64,000 nucleotides of DNA from Schistosoma haematobium (Eukaryota > Platyhelminthes > Trematoda > Strigeidida > Schistosomatidae): assembly GCF_000699445.3 (NCBI RefSeq), contig NC_067195.1, positions 11,956,287 to 12,020,286 of the forward strand, given 5' to 3'. How positions within the stretch are numbered: position 1 is the stretch's first letter; the number at the start of each line of letters is the position of its first letter. The notes under the pieces were generated by a model, which was not told the DNA's origin, ran no database searches, and was given only the letters and a program-made list of their open reading frames with translations. This document shows positions 44,511-57,656 of the stretch, in pieces. Made by a program: the position numbers and the translations under genes.

Positions 44511-44981
44511 CCATTTTCTTCCTCTTTTATCGCTAATATACTTAGGTTCACGTCTGGAGGTATTGGTGATCCACTGCTAGTAGATACGGAAGCCCGTTCA
44601 GCGCATGCTTTTACTTTTCCGTCGACAACAACTTGAAGCATTAGAATGGCGCGATTTGTGAAGGATGCGTTGCGATGTGCAATGAATCCACTTAAGTTTG
44701 AGAGCTTTTATAAAACACAGCGTTATATCTCTCCGGAATACCTGAGGTGTTTTTGATGGGGCGGGTTGAAGTCACAGGGAAATTTCACATTCAGTTTCGA
44801 AAGTTTTCATACTGTTTCGGCCAATTAAATGGTTGGTTTTGAAAGGTAACAGTCGCTTGTTTACTTCTTAAAATCGATACAAGAGGCAAATACTTCTCGA
44901 CTAATCAACTTTTTTCTCCTAATTGTGAACGTAAATAACGTACAAAGCGCAAGCTCTATCGTTTCGTACGTTGTCACTGAC

Positions 44982-45201
44982 ATGGGTAACGTGTTCTTGA
45001 GCACGTTGTATTTGGTAGCCTTCCAATCGCTTGGAGCGCTAAAGAGCGCCATCAGAAATTACGAATGGGAGCGATGTACTGTTTTTATACTGTTCGCAAC
45101 TCTCGTTTCCACAAGAGTCAGAAGCCGTCTATTCTATTTATATGTTGGAGAAATGGTCGTAGAACACCTAATTGGTCTCCACAGCCTATTAGACGAAGGA
45201 G
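44982..45201 (+). CDS. Possible exon of an unrecognised membrane protein
   Basis: An open stretch from ATG (MGNVFLSTLYLVAFQSLGAL) through VFILFATLVSTRVRSRLFYL to LIGLHSLLDEG, with two hydrophobic segments, ends at a GTTAGT donor in phase 1. Composition is protein-like and less AT-rich than the surroundings. I do not recognise the family. The next candidate exon (46606) needs phase 2, so another exon must lie between or the two are unrelated. Confidence 0.35.
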
Positions 45202-46605
45202 GTTAGTTGATTAATGTTATTACACTGTTCATGAAGGGCTGTAATAAGCACTCAATGCCCGACATTCATCTATTGTAAATTTACTGAGGATTATTGGGTT
45301 GTTGTTCGTTGGAATGCGCATCACAATCATGAGTGCGACTTCATCAGATACGACAACAGTTCTTGGATGTGCAGGTTAACTGGCAGTGATACCTCTGCTG
45401 ATTTCGGGGACTACAGCATTCACTATTGTCCACTTCGTCCGCCGATCTTATTGGAAAGGCCTGAATACGCAAGATCAAATCAATAAAACTGAATTTGCTG
45501 GTAGCTGACATGTTTTAGTTCATTACCGACTATATTTGTTTAATTTACAAACTCCATGGTTTCCCAGCTTGAACTGGCAATTATATATTTGAACCAGTGT
45601 CCTATTTGGTGAAAGGCGAACTAATGAACCGCAGCTCTTTAAGTTCAAACCAGTTGTTTGAAGTAATCGAATTTGTGTGGATTGTCGAGTAATCTAATTA
45701 GATGAAGCGCTCATTAAATAGTTTCTTCTTAGATTGCGTCGACTAATTCCTGACGACCACCCTCTGACTCCAGTTTGGTCTCATGACCGCATAAGAAATT
45801 TTTTAAATAGATCATAGAAACTGAAGTGACAGAAACAGAAAACTGAGTTTAATTGAAACGCTGTCCAACTTTTATATTCGTGAGAGTAATGCACAATCGT
45901 GCTAGCATACACGCATGCACGAAACATCCTAAAGGTTACTTACTGCTGAGTAACTGGCGAGGAAAATTGTTAGGGTGGTAGGATAACTATAAGTGCTAGA
46001 ATAATTGATGTTCACAAACGCCATGATTATTCATACAGGTGCGTGATGACATCCACTGCTTTAAATTAAATTTGATGATTGTTTTCCATATTTGCTTGAA
46101 CATATGAGAAGCTTACCTGGAAACCAATCTGTTCACAATTTAAGGCCTGATAGATCAAAAGTAACATACATTATCTTCAGACAATTGCAGCATAACATGG
46201 TTGTGAAAGTCAGATTACCAATATGAATACTATGAAGTTTTGGGCGTGAACTCACAACCTCATTTACAATGATTTTTTAGAATAATTATTCGATGCAACA
46301 AAAGAACGAAATCCTCCTTATGATATGAAAATATCCAGCAAGAGTTAGTGTACACAGATGTTGTTGCTATGTCACTGCATTGTACCACTGAGAATGAGTT
46401 GAATTTGGATACATGAACCGCCGAATTCATATTCAGTGTTCGAATGCTGGTGTAGTGTTTGAATCTCCAGATTTGCAAAATTGGTTAATGTTGACTACGT
46501 TTGTAAATGATTTCAGTTATTCTTCACGCTGTTCTCGAGTTCTATTTTACCTATAACCATCGTTGCCTAGATACTGTTGCTTAAGTTAACCCCTCATTTC
46601 CTTAG

Positions 46606-46838
46606 ATACTTCGTACTGTACACTAGTTACCGCTCGTCGGACATGTTGCGATTTGCTGCCACATCAGTGTGTCTCCAAAATGTTTGCTTCATGAATTTAC
46701 AAATTATACTTTTCAACGCTACCTGGTTAGTTGTACATCATCAGGCTGAAAAGTATCCACATATTTTGGAGCCATCTGTGCCATGTACTGATTTTGGACT
46801 TATCACTTACCTCCCAAGTGCGCAGTCACCAATAACTT
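46606..46838 (+). CDS. Possible internal exon of an unrecognised protein
   Basis: It has a strong acceptor (CATTTCCTTAG) and donor (ACTTGTAAGT). It encodes YFVLYTSYRSSDMLRFAATS, CLQNVCFMNLQIILFNATWL, then HILEPSVPCTDFGLITYLP. One hydrophobic segment is present. No family recognised. Phases are 2 in, 1 out. Confidence 0.45.
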
Positions 46839-47034
46839 GTAAGTAATACATAGATAATAATATTGGCAATGTTTTTGTCTAATTTTTCGTATGTTTCTAT
46901 GTGATAAGACTGCTATAGTCTGAATATTTGTGTTTTTTGTACGCCCCATATCTTATTGCACACGCTCTAGGTATTTGGTTATAAACCACACCGTAATTAT
47001 GAAGGTTAATGATACTATCCAGTTGACCATACCG

Positions 47035-47110
47035 AAGTGAGTGGAGCGAGATTCAAACCTGGGACATAGTGGCCGGAATTTGAACGCCTTAACTACTGTG
47101 CCACTCCGAC
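47035..47110 (-). repeat. tRNA-like SINE head
   Basis: On the minus strand, GGCACAGTAGTTAAGGCG (A-box-like) and CCAGGTTTGAATCTCGC (B-box-like) are about 30 nt apart. There is no cloverleaf with CCA-ready ends, so it is a SINE head rather than a working tRNA gene. Confidence 0.5.
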
Positions 47111-47749
47111 TAGAGTGCAGGCACCCAACTAATATCTTGTGGGAACTTTTGTTAGGTACTTTCTAACTGTGGGAGTTCTTGAGTCGTTGATCTGTATTAA
47201 TTTCCAACCTTGAGTAGAATTATTCTTTCTACCAAACCAAATCTATATGTATGATGTATTTATTCTCAATTTCGATCCCAAGTGCAATTTTTAGTGTTAT
47301 TATTCATATGATTTCTCGTATTGTTCCATGTTCATGGATTCAGCGAATCGTACATGAATGGGTAACTTTTCGTGTGTTTAGGTATTACTGGTTAAACAAA
47401 ACCAGAAGTTACTTGTCGGCATTGTTGTATCTAAATTTATAACAACGTGAATGTATTTGAACAGGCTTAATGTTGACTAAATCATTCGTTAGCGACTTAG
47501 GAGTGTAGGCTTTGTACAAAAACTTCTTATTAATTGACTTGACTCATTATTTTGTGTACGATAATTAGACATGATGACTTAGTTCGTTGAGTAAAGTAAG
47601 ACATTACGCAGGTAATGGATATTAACCTGTTCGTAGATTTCAAGCCATAAGGATAATGTTTTTGTATTACAGCCTACCTGCTTGAGGTCCTTGCGATGAT
47701 CGTACACTCAGTGTTATCCTACATAGGTGATATAAAAATTTGAAACATC

Positions 47750-48560
47750 TCGTCAAAGCATTTGCATACTCAGTGAAGTGACTATATGTGTCATAGCTCG
47801 GTTTATAGAAGAGGATTATGTCAAAAGGCTAAATGATAACCGCGCTGATGGACGAATTTGGCATCTTCCTCACAAGCCTGTCTTTCACCCCAAGAAGCCT
47901 AACACGTTAAGAATATTGTTCGATCGTGCAGTTCAGTATGCTGGTACGTTTCTGAAGAAGAAATTTTATTCTGGACCTGATTTGATCATTAACTTAATAG
48001 ACGTTTTCGCCTGGTTTCGGCAACGACGAATAAGTCTTACAGCGGACACTGAAGCTATATTCCATCAAATAATAGTTCCGCCAAATTATCGAGATGCTCT
48101 TAGGTATTTGTGATGTCCAGGTGGGGACTTAGAAAAGGAGTGAGAGGTCTACAGAATGAAAATCCATCTGTTCGGAGCAACTTCATCGCCATGTTGCACC
48201 ACGTTTGCTTTACAGAAAATGATTCCTGATTATCAAGATAAATTCCCCAGGGTCTTTACGCAAGCAGCTAAGTAACAGTCTTATGTGGACGATTTATTGA
48301 TAAGTGTGGATGTTATAGAAGAAGCCAAACTGATATATTCAAATTTCAAAAGAATCCTAAGTTTTTGAGGATTTAAAATATCTCACTGGACTGGTAATGG
48401 TATTGAAGTGTTAGAGTTCGTTCAACATAAAGACCGTATTGGAGGAAACATTACCGTCTGTGAGTCCAATAAGACAAGTAAACGAAAGCTGGAAATACAG
48501 TGGGACGTCCGAACAGACGATTTATGATTCGAAGTTCATGAGTTCCATGGAAACGTAACT
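47750..48560 (+). pseudogene. BEL/Pao reverse transcriptase relic
   Basis: The ORF 47778-48113 carries WHLPHKPVFHPKKPNTLRIL, FDRAVQYAGTFL and SGPDLIINLIDVFAWFRQRR, then EAIFHQIIVPPNYRDALRYL, the BEL/Pao RT pattern. Continued past stops it gives VYRMKIHLFGATSSPCCTTF and SYVDDLLISVDVIEEAK (YVDD box). No LTRs or other domains were found. Stops and frame changes are numerous. Confidence 0.75.
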
Positions 48561-48599
48561 AGAAGAATTTTGAGAGCGCTAAACGAACCCACCAATTAT

Positions 48600-49700
48600 G
48601 ATATGAAACATTAACCACCACGTTAACTTTCTTTGACTTTGCCTTGTTTGATCGCCAATCACAATTCTATGTTCATTATAAAACATTATTCGCTTCGTTG
48701 ACTTATTTTTCCTATCCTACAGTTACTTTTCGAAACAGATAAAGTTTATCAGGCCGAATAGCTTACTTGTTCTGACATTGGCTAAATCAAGACTCTATGC
48801 TCGACAGTCTAGGGAATAGCTTAGGATTACAAATGTAAGAGCTTACTTTCTTGAAGAATTATGCTTTAACACAAAGATCCTTTTCTAGCGAACTACACAA
48901 TATTTCAGACTGCGTCCGCTCTCACTTGTTAGTATTATGTGGTAAGAAAGTAAATTCTAACTAGAGAGAAAGAACGAAAACTTTATTTTGATGGAAATCT
49001 GTCTGCAAATTGCATCTCTCTGAAGTTTGTTGTATGAAGTGACTGGATTCTGAATATAAACTTCCTTCTCAAATAATCCTCTAGGAATGGACAAAATATA
49101 TTTTGTTCACCTTCTTATTGGGTGTGCATTTGTTGATCCATTGTATCTGTGCTTTTATTCTATCATAGTTTGTTTTTAATTAAAGTGGAAATTTCGGTGG
49201 TCGTGCTTTACTAAGCACGTTTTAAGTTACAACCAAATTTCCTTCAAATATCAAGTGATTCACTAAGTTCTTGGTAATGACTGTCCATTAAGGGTATTAA
49301 TCCACTCAATAGTTATCAAGATAAACTGATTACCCTCGCCTCTGCCTACGAATATGGTAGGTTTATGAAAGTCATCGGGTACCTAAGCCTTTTAGTATAT
49401 AAACTTTGTAACATCGACGTAGAAAAAATATTCAACTAGTTACCTAAATCTTCATTGTGCTGTTTCGATTAGTTTTTGGTCTGTAAATAGATGTAATAAA
49501 CACTAGTTGACACAGAATAGCTTGGTATGTACTGAGAAAATTTGTTTCGGGGAAAAAATTAAGCAAGTTTAAATACCTTGTAACTTTATGCTTTCAATAT
49601 ATTTTAGATTCAGCGGGAGCTCAAGGGACTGTTTTGAGTAGGGACGTTTGTATTCACACATTTTGTCCAAGAAAAATATTTATGTGCTCAATACCCGTCA
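48600..49700. other. No gene or known repeat seen
   Basis: AT-rich with short ORFs only. Part may be further BEL/Pao decay past 48560. Confidence 0.4.
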
Positions 49701-49720
49701 ATAATAAACTGTGATCTTGT

Positions 49721-50073
49721 AGTGTGGCATCGAGTCACATTTGACTATGATCACCACTACAAGAAGATTGCGTACTAGAACAGGCTAAACCTCCGAGTAA
49801 ACCAGAAATCAGAAGGCGATTGAAGGTTGTAGCAAGATATATTTGTTGGCGATCTCGTGGTATCGAAAGAATGCCAAGATCGTACCAAAGGAGTACAAGT
49901 GGAACTACTGAGCAAATGTAAGTCCGTGCAAGGTCACAATCAACGGGAGAATGTATGTTTTTAGTACAGTTAAACAAACGAGTATAGTAAAACAATCCCT
50001 GGTACAACTGGTTACGATAATAATTGTTTCCATTACAACAATCGCGTTCTCTTGATAAAAGTAGGTCACTACA
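49721..50073 (-). mobile_element. Diverged Gypsy solo LTR
   Basis: On the minus strand it follows the 38.5-kb LTR: TGTAGTGACCTAC, AACAATTATTAT, CGATCTTGGCATTC, ATACCACGAGATCGCCAAC, TCGCCTTCTGATTT, then GACTCGATGCCACACTACA. Length is similar (about 353 bp against 357) with many substitutions, so it is an old insertion of the same family. Confidence 0.8.
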
Positions 50074-50454
50074 AGGTTTTACTCTAACAACCTTCTCCCA
50101 TATCCCTTATATTTGGCTGGAGCCTTGAACATATCAGACTAAGTACCAATTTGAAATTAAGGGTAGAGCGAGCGTGAATTTACAAATGAGCAAACATTAA
50201 CGATGGAGGATATGATAACAATTCATATATGTTCTCAGTTCAAACCATTTACAACATAAAGATAACGTGGAAAATCTCTCGAAAGTGTCTTATTGGACCG
50301 CTAGTTCCGAGTGTTTTCCTGTCTTGTATTTTGACTTACTCAGGTCACTCTTAACTAGGTTTTATAGCCTCCAATCCTCCTTGTCTGGGATTTTGTTATT
50401 TGACTTCGATGACAGATTTACAACACATAATTTTACTGTGGCATGATGCCAGTT

Positions 50455-50457
50455 ATA

Positions 50458-50491
<34 letters not shown>

Positions 50492-52925
50492 ACTCTGAGA
50501 AACGTGAATGGGGAAAGACTTGCAAATCTGTGTGCATTCAACAAATTGGTCATAGGCGGCAAAATATTTCCACACAAGCGTATACACAAAGCTACATGGA
50601 CCTCACCGGCCCACACCACATAGAACCAGATAGATCATATTTGCATTAATAAAACTTCCGAAGGACAATGGAAGATGTGAGAACCAGGAGAGGAACTGAC
50701 ATAGCTTCAGATCACCACCTAGTTGTGGCCAATTTAAAACTGAAACTAAAGAAGAACTGGACAAACAGCACTACAAAGGTTCAATACAGCCTTCCTTCGA
50801 GATACTGACAAACTCAATGAATTCAAGGTAGCTCCTAACAACAGGTTCCAAACCTTACAGGATCTACTGAAGGAAGAAGAAACTACTATGGAGGAAAACT
50901 GGAAATGTATCAAAGAAGCATTAACTTCAACGTGTCAAGAGGTGATGGGCCGCAACAAGCATCATCATAAGGAATTGATCTCTATAGAAACACTAGACAA
51001 GATCAAAGAAAGAAAGAACAAGGAGACAGCAATCAACAACAGCCGAACACGAGCAGAGAAAGTCAAAGCACAAGCTGAGTACACGGAAGCAAACAAGCAA
51101 GTGAAGAAGAGCATCAGAGCCGACAAGCAGAAATACGTAGAAGAACTAGCAACAACGGTGGAAAAAGCTGCGAGAGAAGGAAATATGAAACAACTATGTG
51201 ATACAACGAAGAAACTGACAGGGAAACATAGTAAATCAGAGAGACTGGTCAAGGACAAAGAAGGCAGAACAATCACTGAAATTCAAGGACAGAGGAACAG
51301 ATGGGTAGAGTACTTCGAAGAACTCTTGAATAAGCCGGCTCCAATGAATTCACCGGGCATCGAAGCAGCACACACAGATCTTCCTATAGATGTCAATCCA
51401 CTGACGACGGAAGAAATCAGAATGACCACCAGACAAATCAAGAGCGGGAAAGCAGCAGGACCTGACAATATACCAGCTGAAGCACTGAAGTCAGACATCA
51501 AAGTACTTACAAACATGCTTCACCTATTATTCAAAAAGATTTGGGAGGAGGAACAAGTGCCGATGGACTGGAAAGAAGGACACCTCGTCAAGATTCCAAA
51601 TAAAGGAGATCTGAGCAAATGTGAAAACTACGGAGGAATCACACTACTGTCAATAAAAGGGAAAGTCTTTAACAGAGTGTTGCTGAACCGGATGAAGGAT
51701 GCAGTAGACACCCAACTTCGAGATCAACAAGCTGGATTCCGTAAGGATCGATCGCGCACAGACCAAATTGCGACACTACGGATCATCATTGAACAATCAA
51801 TTGAGTGTAACTCGACACTGTGCATCAACTTCATTGATTATGAAAAGGCATTTGACGGTGTAGATAGGAGGACGTTATGGAAACTTCTGCAACACTACGG
51901 AGTTCCTGAGAAGATTGTCAATATTATTCGGGACTCATATGACGGACTACAGCGCAAGGTCGTGTATGGAGGACAGCTGACAGATGTATTCCTAGTAAGG
52001 ACCGGAGTCAGACAAGGCTGTTTACTCTCTCCCTTCCTTTTTCTTCTGGTGGTCGACTGGATTATGAAGACCTCGACATCTGAGGGAAAACACGGCATAC
52101 AGTGGACGGCTCAGAATCAATTAGACGATTTGGACTTCTCAGATGACCTAGCCCTCCTGTCGCATACACATGAACATATGCAGATAAAGACAGCCAGTGT
52201 AGCATCAGCCTCTGCATCAGTAGGCCTCAGCATACACAAGGGGAAACCAAGGTCCTCAAATTCAAAGCGGAGAACAGTAATCCAATCACTCTTGATGGCG
52301 AAACTCTGGAAGATGTAGAATCCTTCACATACCTGGGAAGCATCATCGATGGACAAGGAGGTTCAGATGCAGACGTAAAGACGAGGATTTGCAAAGCAAG
52401 GGTCGCATTCCTACAATTCATGAACATATGGAACTCAAAACAACTTTCAACCAATATCAAAGTGAGAACCCTCAATACGAACGTCAAGACAGTTCTACTG
52501 TATGGGGCTGAAACTTGGAGAACTACAACAACCACAATCAAGAAAGTACAAGTATTTATAAATAGCTGTCTACGCAAGATACTCAACATCCATTGGCTGG
52601 ATACCATCAGCAATAGCCTTCTGTGGGAGAGAACAAACCAACTTCCAGCTAAAGAAGTTAGGAAAAACGATGGAAATGGATAAGACATACATTACGCAAA
52701 TCATCAAACTGCATCACGAGGCAAGCCCTAACTTGGAATCCTGAAGGAAGGCGGAAAAGAGGAAGGCCGAAGAACACATTACGTCGGGGAATAAAAGCAG
52801 ATATGGAAAGAATGAATAACAACTGTGAGGAGCTGGAAAGGATTGCCCAGGACAGGGTTGGATGGCGAATGCTGGTGAGCGGCCTTTGTTCCTTCACGAA
52901 GAGTAACAGGCGTAAGTAAGTAAAT
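50455..52925 (+). mobile_element. LINE family B copy, 5'-truncated, 12-bp target duplication
   Basis: ATGATGCCAGTT occurs at 50443-50454 and 52926-52937, marking the insertion. The 5' end is an (AT)n run (to about 50490), then truncated EN. The ORF 50888-52318 (476 codons) holds SGKAAGPDNIPAEAL, QQAGFRKDRSRTDQI, FIDYEKAFDGVDRRTLW and VRTGVRQGCLLSPFLF. The catalytic box reads FSDD where the 14.0-kb relative has FADD. After two frame changes the C-terminal module follows ([22 protein letters not shown]). It is the best-preserved LINE RT in the window. Confidence 0.9.
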
Positions 52926-53169
52926 ATGATGCCAGTTCATCGACGATAAGGTCATTTTTGATCGAAATGAAGATTACGATGTAGTTCAGTTGATGATTGT
53001 CGTTCTTGAAGCTTTGATGAAGAATCAGCCCAAATCATCTCACTTATTTGAAGGCCACGGTCACTTGCTACAAATACTAAGTCTCGGTTCATGACATTCT
53101 GGTATATGTAAAAATATACAATCCAGAAGCTCGTCAATTTAAATCACATAGAAGCGGCTGTATTTTTCA

Positions 53170-54115
53170 GGTGTTTTAAACTGTAACTCCTCCTGGACTA
53201 CCTTTGAGGCCACTGCATGTTCAAAGTCCGGATAAAGGAAAAAGGTTTGGTATGGGATTAGCGACACACATCCCGTAGAAAAATAACTCGCTAAAAACGC
53301 CAACCAGAAAAGAATAATTCAAATCATTTAAAATCTGTCCCGGGAGTTAGGTCGTCATTTAGAAGAGCTATGACGTCTCATAATGAAAGCCGAGTTCTTT
53401 CGCAAATCACGAGGCTGATACCCCTTCTGAAAACCAGAGCAACCATTAATTTAAGTACATGGAATGTTCCAACAATTCGGGAGACTGAGAACGTCATCCA
53501 AGTTGATGAAGAAATGAGATGATACAACTTGGATGTGCTTGGAATCAGTGAAACACATGGGACGCAGTTTGAACAACAAAGACTAATTTCAGGGAAGAAA
53601 ATTCTTCACAAACACCAGGAGTTGTACTGATGCTATCCAAACAAGCACAAAAAGCACTTATAGGATGAGAATCTCATGGATCCAGGATCATCAAAGCCGC
53701 CTTCAAAACATGGAAAGAAAGCATTACAATGAATTTCACCAAATGCTATGCGTCTATCAACGATTAAAATGAAGATGTTAAAGATCGTTTCTACGATATG
53801 CTACAGTCAATTGTTGAGAAATGCCCAACAAAGGACTTGACAATTCTGAGTTTTTAACGCCAAGGTCGGAATGAAGAACACCAGATATGAAGATATCCTA
53901 GGACGACATAGTCTAGAAAAAAGAACGAAAATAGCTAAAGATCTGAGAATCTATGTTTCCTGAGTAGACTGGTCATAGGCGGCACTATATTCTCACATAA
54001 ACGCACATACAAAAACACATGGACTCCACCGGATCACACTATGCATCAACAAACATTTTAGGAGGATGATGGAGTTGATATAGCATCAGATCATCACTTG
54101 CTGTTCGCCTAGATG
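53170..54115 (+). mobile_element. LINE family B 5' fragment (5' UTR and EN), degenerate
   Basis: Follows the start of the 11.7-kb copy: TCCCGTAGAAAA block, TCTGTCC.GGAGTT, TACATGGAATGTTCCAACAATT (a TWNVRT-like EN start), GAAACACATGG, AACGCCAAGGTCGGAATG and GGACGACATAG. No long ORF is left. It sits downstream of a 3' half of the same family, but as a separate insertion. Confidence 0.7.
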
Positions 54116-55105
54116 GAATGCAATACTTTAGACACTACCAAGTTGATTCCTTTGTGGTTATCACAAGACTATTCCTATCAATTCTTATAGACTGGAACGA
54201 TCAGAGATCAAGACCACCCAGATGGGATCGCGTCCACTTCTCAGACTCTAACGGATATGTCAGCCAATCTAACAGATAAAACTGGACTACCTCTCCCATA
54301 AAAATCTCCGAAATTAACCCATCAGAGCTTTCTCTCGTTTTAGATTAGCTATGACTTCTGTCTCATTAAGAGTCGGAGGGTGCATGTTGGCATCCTATTT
54401 AGATTGCTTGGTAAAAGTAAACAACTGAAGGGTAGGTGGGTAACATTTGGATTTTTCTTCAGCGTTTTCCTCATCTCAATCTCTTGGGCTAAAAGTGGAT
54501 CATTATCCCATCTTGTTTAAAAATAATATCCTTAACTCGTAAATCCCTAATATCTGTTTCCTTGATAAACTTGAAAAATCGACTACAACTCCCGCCTTTT
54601 CCATCTCTTTTGAATAAGCTCCCGCCACCGCTTACTATCATTGGGTAAACTTTTTGTCAGTCTACATATCGTGCTTGAAACTCGATAGTATGAGTTTCCT
54701 AGTATCTATCAGTTCAGTAGACGCTGATGAAATTTGTTGACTTTTCTTAACCTTTTGGTTTAAGTTATTGGTAGATATCACTGCTGTCTGGATATCATAT
54801 GTTCCTGAAGTATCTTGTTAACATTTTTGTCGTTAAGTTGAGCTCTGAGGAGTCTTCTTGACGTGGATTTTCTGTATCCAGTAGTACGCAAACGCGTGCG
54901 GGTACTGATGAATGATTAGGATCTATATGTACACACTAAGTGTGGAGGCTGTTGATAATACTCAGTTGCTCAAATTGAAGTAGATGAGGTCCGGACCCAT
55001 AACTTATTGGCTCAAAGTCGAACACACCACTGGCCTACATGTTTGAATATCAAAACCCTGATATGTCAAAATATGTTCAACTATAGCATTAAAATATTGA
55101 TCTTT
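54116..55105. other. No gene or known repeat seen
   Basis: About 1 kb with no protein-like frame and no repeat I could match elsewhere in the window. Confidence 0.4.
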
Positions 55106-55114
55106 CCTTCAAAG

Positions 55115-55241
55115 CTATCAAAGACTCGTTTTGTCCGCATACCCTCAATTTCGTTTCCGTGCAAAGCGTATTCGTTTAGTTGAAAAAGATAAACAATTAT
55201 ACGAAATAGAGGATAACTGGAACGCACAAATGGGTTTTATG
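55115..55241 (+). CDS. Possible exon, highly charged
   Basis: After TTTCCTTCAAAG the frame reads YQRLVLSAYPQFRFRAKRIR then LVEKDKQLYEIEDNWNAQMG and FM, up to a GTGAGA donor. The charged, low-stop composition is exon-like, but the family is unknown and no partner exon is assigned. Confidence 0.35.
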
Positions 55242-55249
55242 GTGAGATG

Positions 55250-56780
55250 ATTTGTGCAGTTATAAACGTGCTTTTTTAAAAGCCAAAACACTGACTAATA
55301 AAGCATTAAACTCCAATGAAGAAGGTTGATAAAGACCAAGGAAATCTATTTACTATTTACTTGTTGTCTCTGTACGGAGCATAACAAATGGAAACGATTT
55401 CTTACTTAACATTGAATTTTAAGATTATGAGGAAATAACGGGTGAGAATTAAGCTACACAATACAACAGAAATACGACTACATCCATGGACGAGAAGTGA
55501 ATCTCTAAATCACTTATAGTTTTTCAGAGTTGTGTTATTTCGTCGTACGCGATGACAGAACATCGTAACTATAGAAGTCAAGTCAAACAGTCACTTTTTC
55601 ACTGAAGATCTCGATAGTATTATTTTGTATCAAACAACAAACAAGTTATAAACCTGATTAAACATGTCTTGGCAATTTACTGCTGATATTAGGTTGTATG
55701 ACAGAATGACGAAACCAGTCTTTGACATGCTATGTGACGGTACATAATATGAAAAATTAAAAAAACGGTGAGTGCCTTGTGCCACTTACAAAAGATTGAT
55801 GAGACTATAATACTCCAAGATTTATGTATAACATATTGGAAATTGATTATGGTGTTTTATTTGTAGTAGGAAGCAAGTAGGCTACATTATTAGTAGAAAC
55901 AGCTAGCAAACAAAAAAATTTTGAGTAATCCACAGAACATGTCGACACGTTTGAGCAAATTATTGAAACTAAGAATTTGAATGTTAAGAAGTGGATTCCG
56001 AACAAAAATTGAAATCTAAGTGGTGTGTGGGCGAGAATGATAATGATTAGTTGTCTGCTAAGTCAGACATGTAGATAGTCTGACAGGTGTCAGATGAGTT
56101 ATATATTCCCTATCCTTATCATTATTATGACGCACTTATCATTGATTGTTCATTGTTGTTGGATTGTGTCGGGTTTTTAGTGTGGAAATATATTTACATT
56201 GTGGTCAGGCTAATTACGTGTTCTTGATCTGAGTTGTGTTGAAGTCCTGTAGAATAGACACTGGGAGGGAATCTAGTGTAGATAATCGTTTAAGGTAAGT
56301 TAACGCGCCATACGTGTAAACCCAACCGTTATAACATTAGACGAAGTAAAACCAAGTGTCATAACACTAAGATTTTAAGTGAATCAATACACTTAAACGG
56401 GGGGTGAAAATAGATAATATGAATGTGTTAGACAGTGGTCTTAAGTGAGAAAAACAAAAAGAAACCCAATGTACAGTGGAATACAGATGGATTTTAAAAA
56501 CGATAACAGAACTTTTTCTAAACAAACTTGATCATTAATCGGTGGCAAGTTAATTTTAGAACTAATAGTTTATAAGAAACAAGTTTTAAAACTTCTAACG
56601 CTTCTGGTAACAGCTACTAGATTATCACTTTAAGCTGTGCACTAATACTAAGATTTATGTAAGATATTATTGAGATGTTACCGGTCTTTGTGCCATGCCA
56701 TTGTTTTTTAACTGAGACAGAAAAACCATTTCTAGAAGTAGTAGCAAATAGATTATAGACTGAAGTAAAATAACAGTATA
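55250..56780. other. No gene or known repeat seen
   Basis: About 1.5 kb of AT-rich sequence with no ORF of note. Confidence 0.4.
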
Positions 56781-56784
56781 AAAG

Positions 56785-57226
56785 TGTTATGGTTCGTTAT
56801 TGCTTGAATGCGATTACTGATGCGTCTTACTCGAACGGAACGAAGGATCAATGATTCAGCGACTCGATAGCTATTCTGGCTCGTTGTCCCCAACTCTGCT
56901 AACTCGATCAAGAAGTCTGGGTAAGGTGTAGAAAGTGTATTCTACAGACAAACAGCAGATAACAAGTCAAATCAAACACACAAATCAAGCGTATTTATAC
57001 AAATATTTACAATCGATATTGTCATAGAAAATTTTTAAACATTAATCAATGAGTTCATTAATTGACCTATTTGCGCATTTAATCGATAGTTCATCAATTG
57101 ACCTATTTGCGCATTTAATCGATAGTTCATCAATTGACCCCAATAAAATATCTAACATTTAATCAATAAGATGATCGATAAGATAAAATTTAAAAATATG
57201 AGTTTGGGGATCTATCGTCCCCAACA
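56785..57226 (-). mobile_element. Solo LTR (442 bp) with 5-bp target duplication
   Basis: On the + strand it runs from TGTTATGGTTCG to ATCGTCCCCAACA and is flanked by AAAAG (56780-56784 and 57227-57231). On the minus strand a TATAAATACGC box is visible. Inside, a 36-bp unit (GTTCATCAATTGACC...CGATA) is repeated in tandem, about 2.5 times (57050-57140). Confidence 0.85.
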
Positions 57227-57234
57227 AAAAGTTG

Positions 57235-57656
57235 AATGAAGAGTTGCTAGGGTTGAAGCTATCACGGGTTCACTTAATCTGCGAACGAGAAACAAGATTC
57301 GGCGACCAAAGACCAGTAAGCTAGCTATTGATGCGTCCCAGCCCCGCTAACTAGAGGGAGAAGTTCAAGCTTGGAATGGGGAAGTATATTCTGCAAGCAG
57401 CCAGAAACAAGCGATAACAACAAACACAATTCAAAACGTATACATACAGTACAAAACCGTCCCTGGGAAGAGTTACCGAATAGCATACTAAAAGACGCAA
57501 CGGACCAATAGCATCTAAGACATTTCCCAGCGGGGATACGACATGAAGGTGACAAGAGCGCTTCCGGCGCGAAAACGAAGAAATTCAAATTCTCTAAATA
57601 AAATTACAAAATTAGGTCTTTTCCCAAGTGAGTCTGGGGATCTAATGTCGCCAACG
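57235..57656 (-). mobile_element. Second, older solo LTR of the same superfamily
   Basis: Parallels the previous LTR: CTATTGATGCGTCCCAGCCCCG, GCTAACTAGAGG.GAGAAGT, GTATATTCTGCAAGCAGCC, AACAAGCGATAACAA, TCTGGGGATCTAATGTCGCC. It has no tandem 36-bp repeats and its termini are decayed. It is placed a few bases from its relative. Confidence 0.6.

Noticed and set aside
54725..54740. CTGATGA as a second hammerhead
   Set aside because: No stem II, no GAAA at the right distance.
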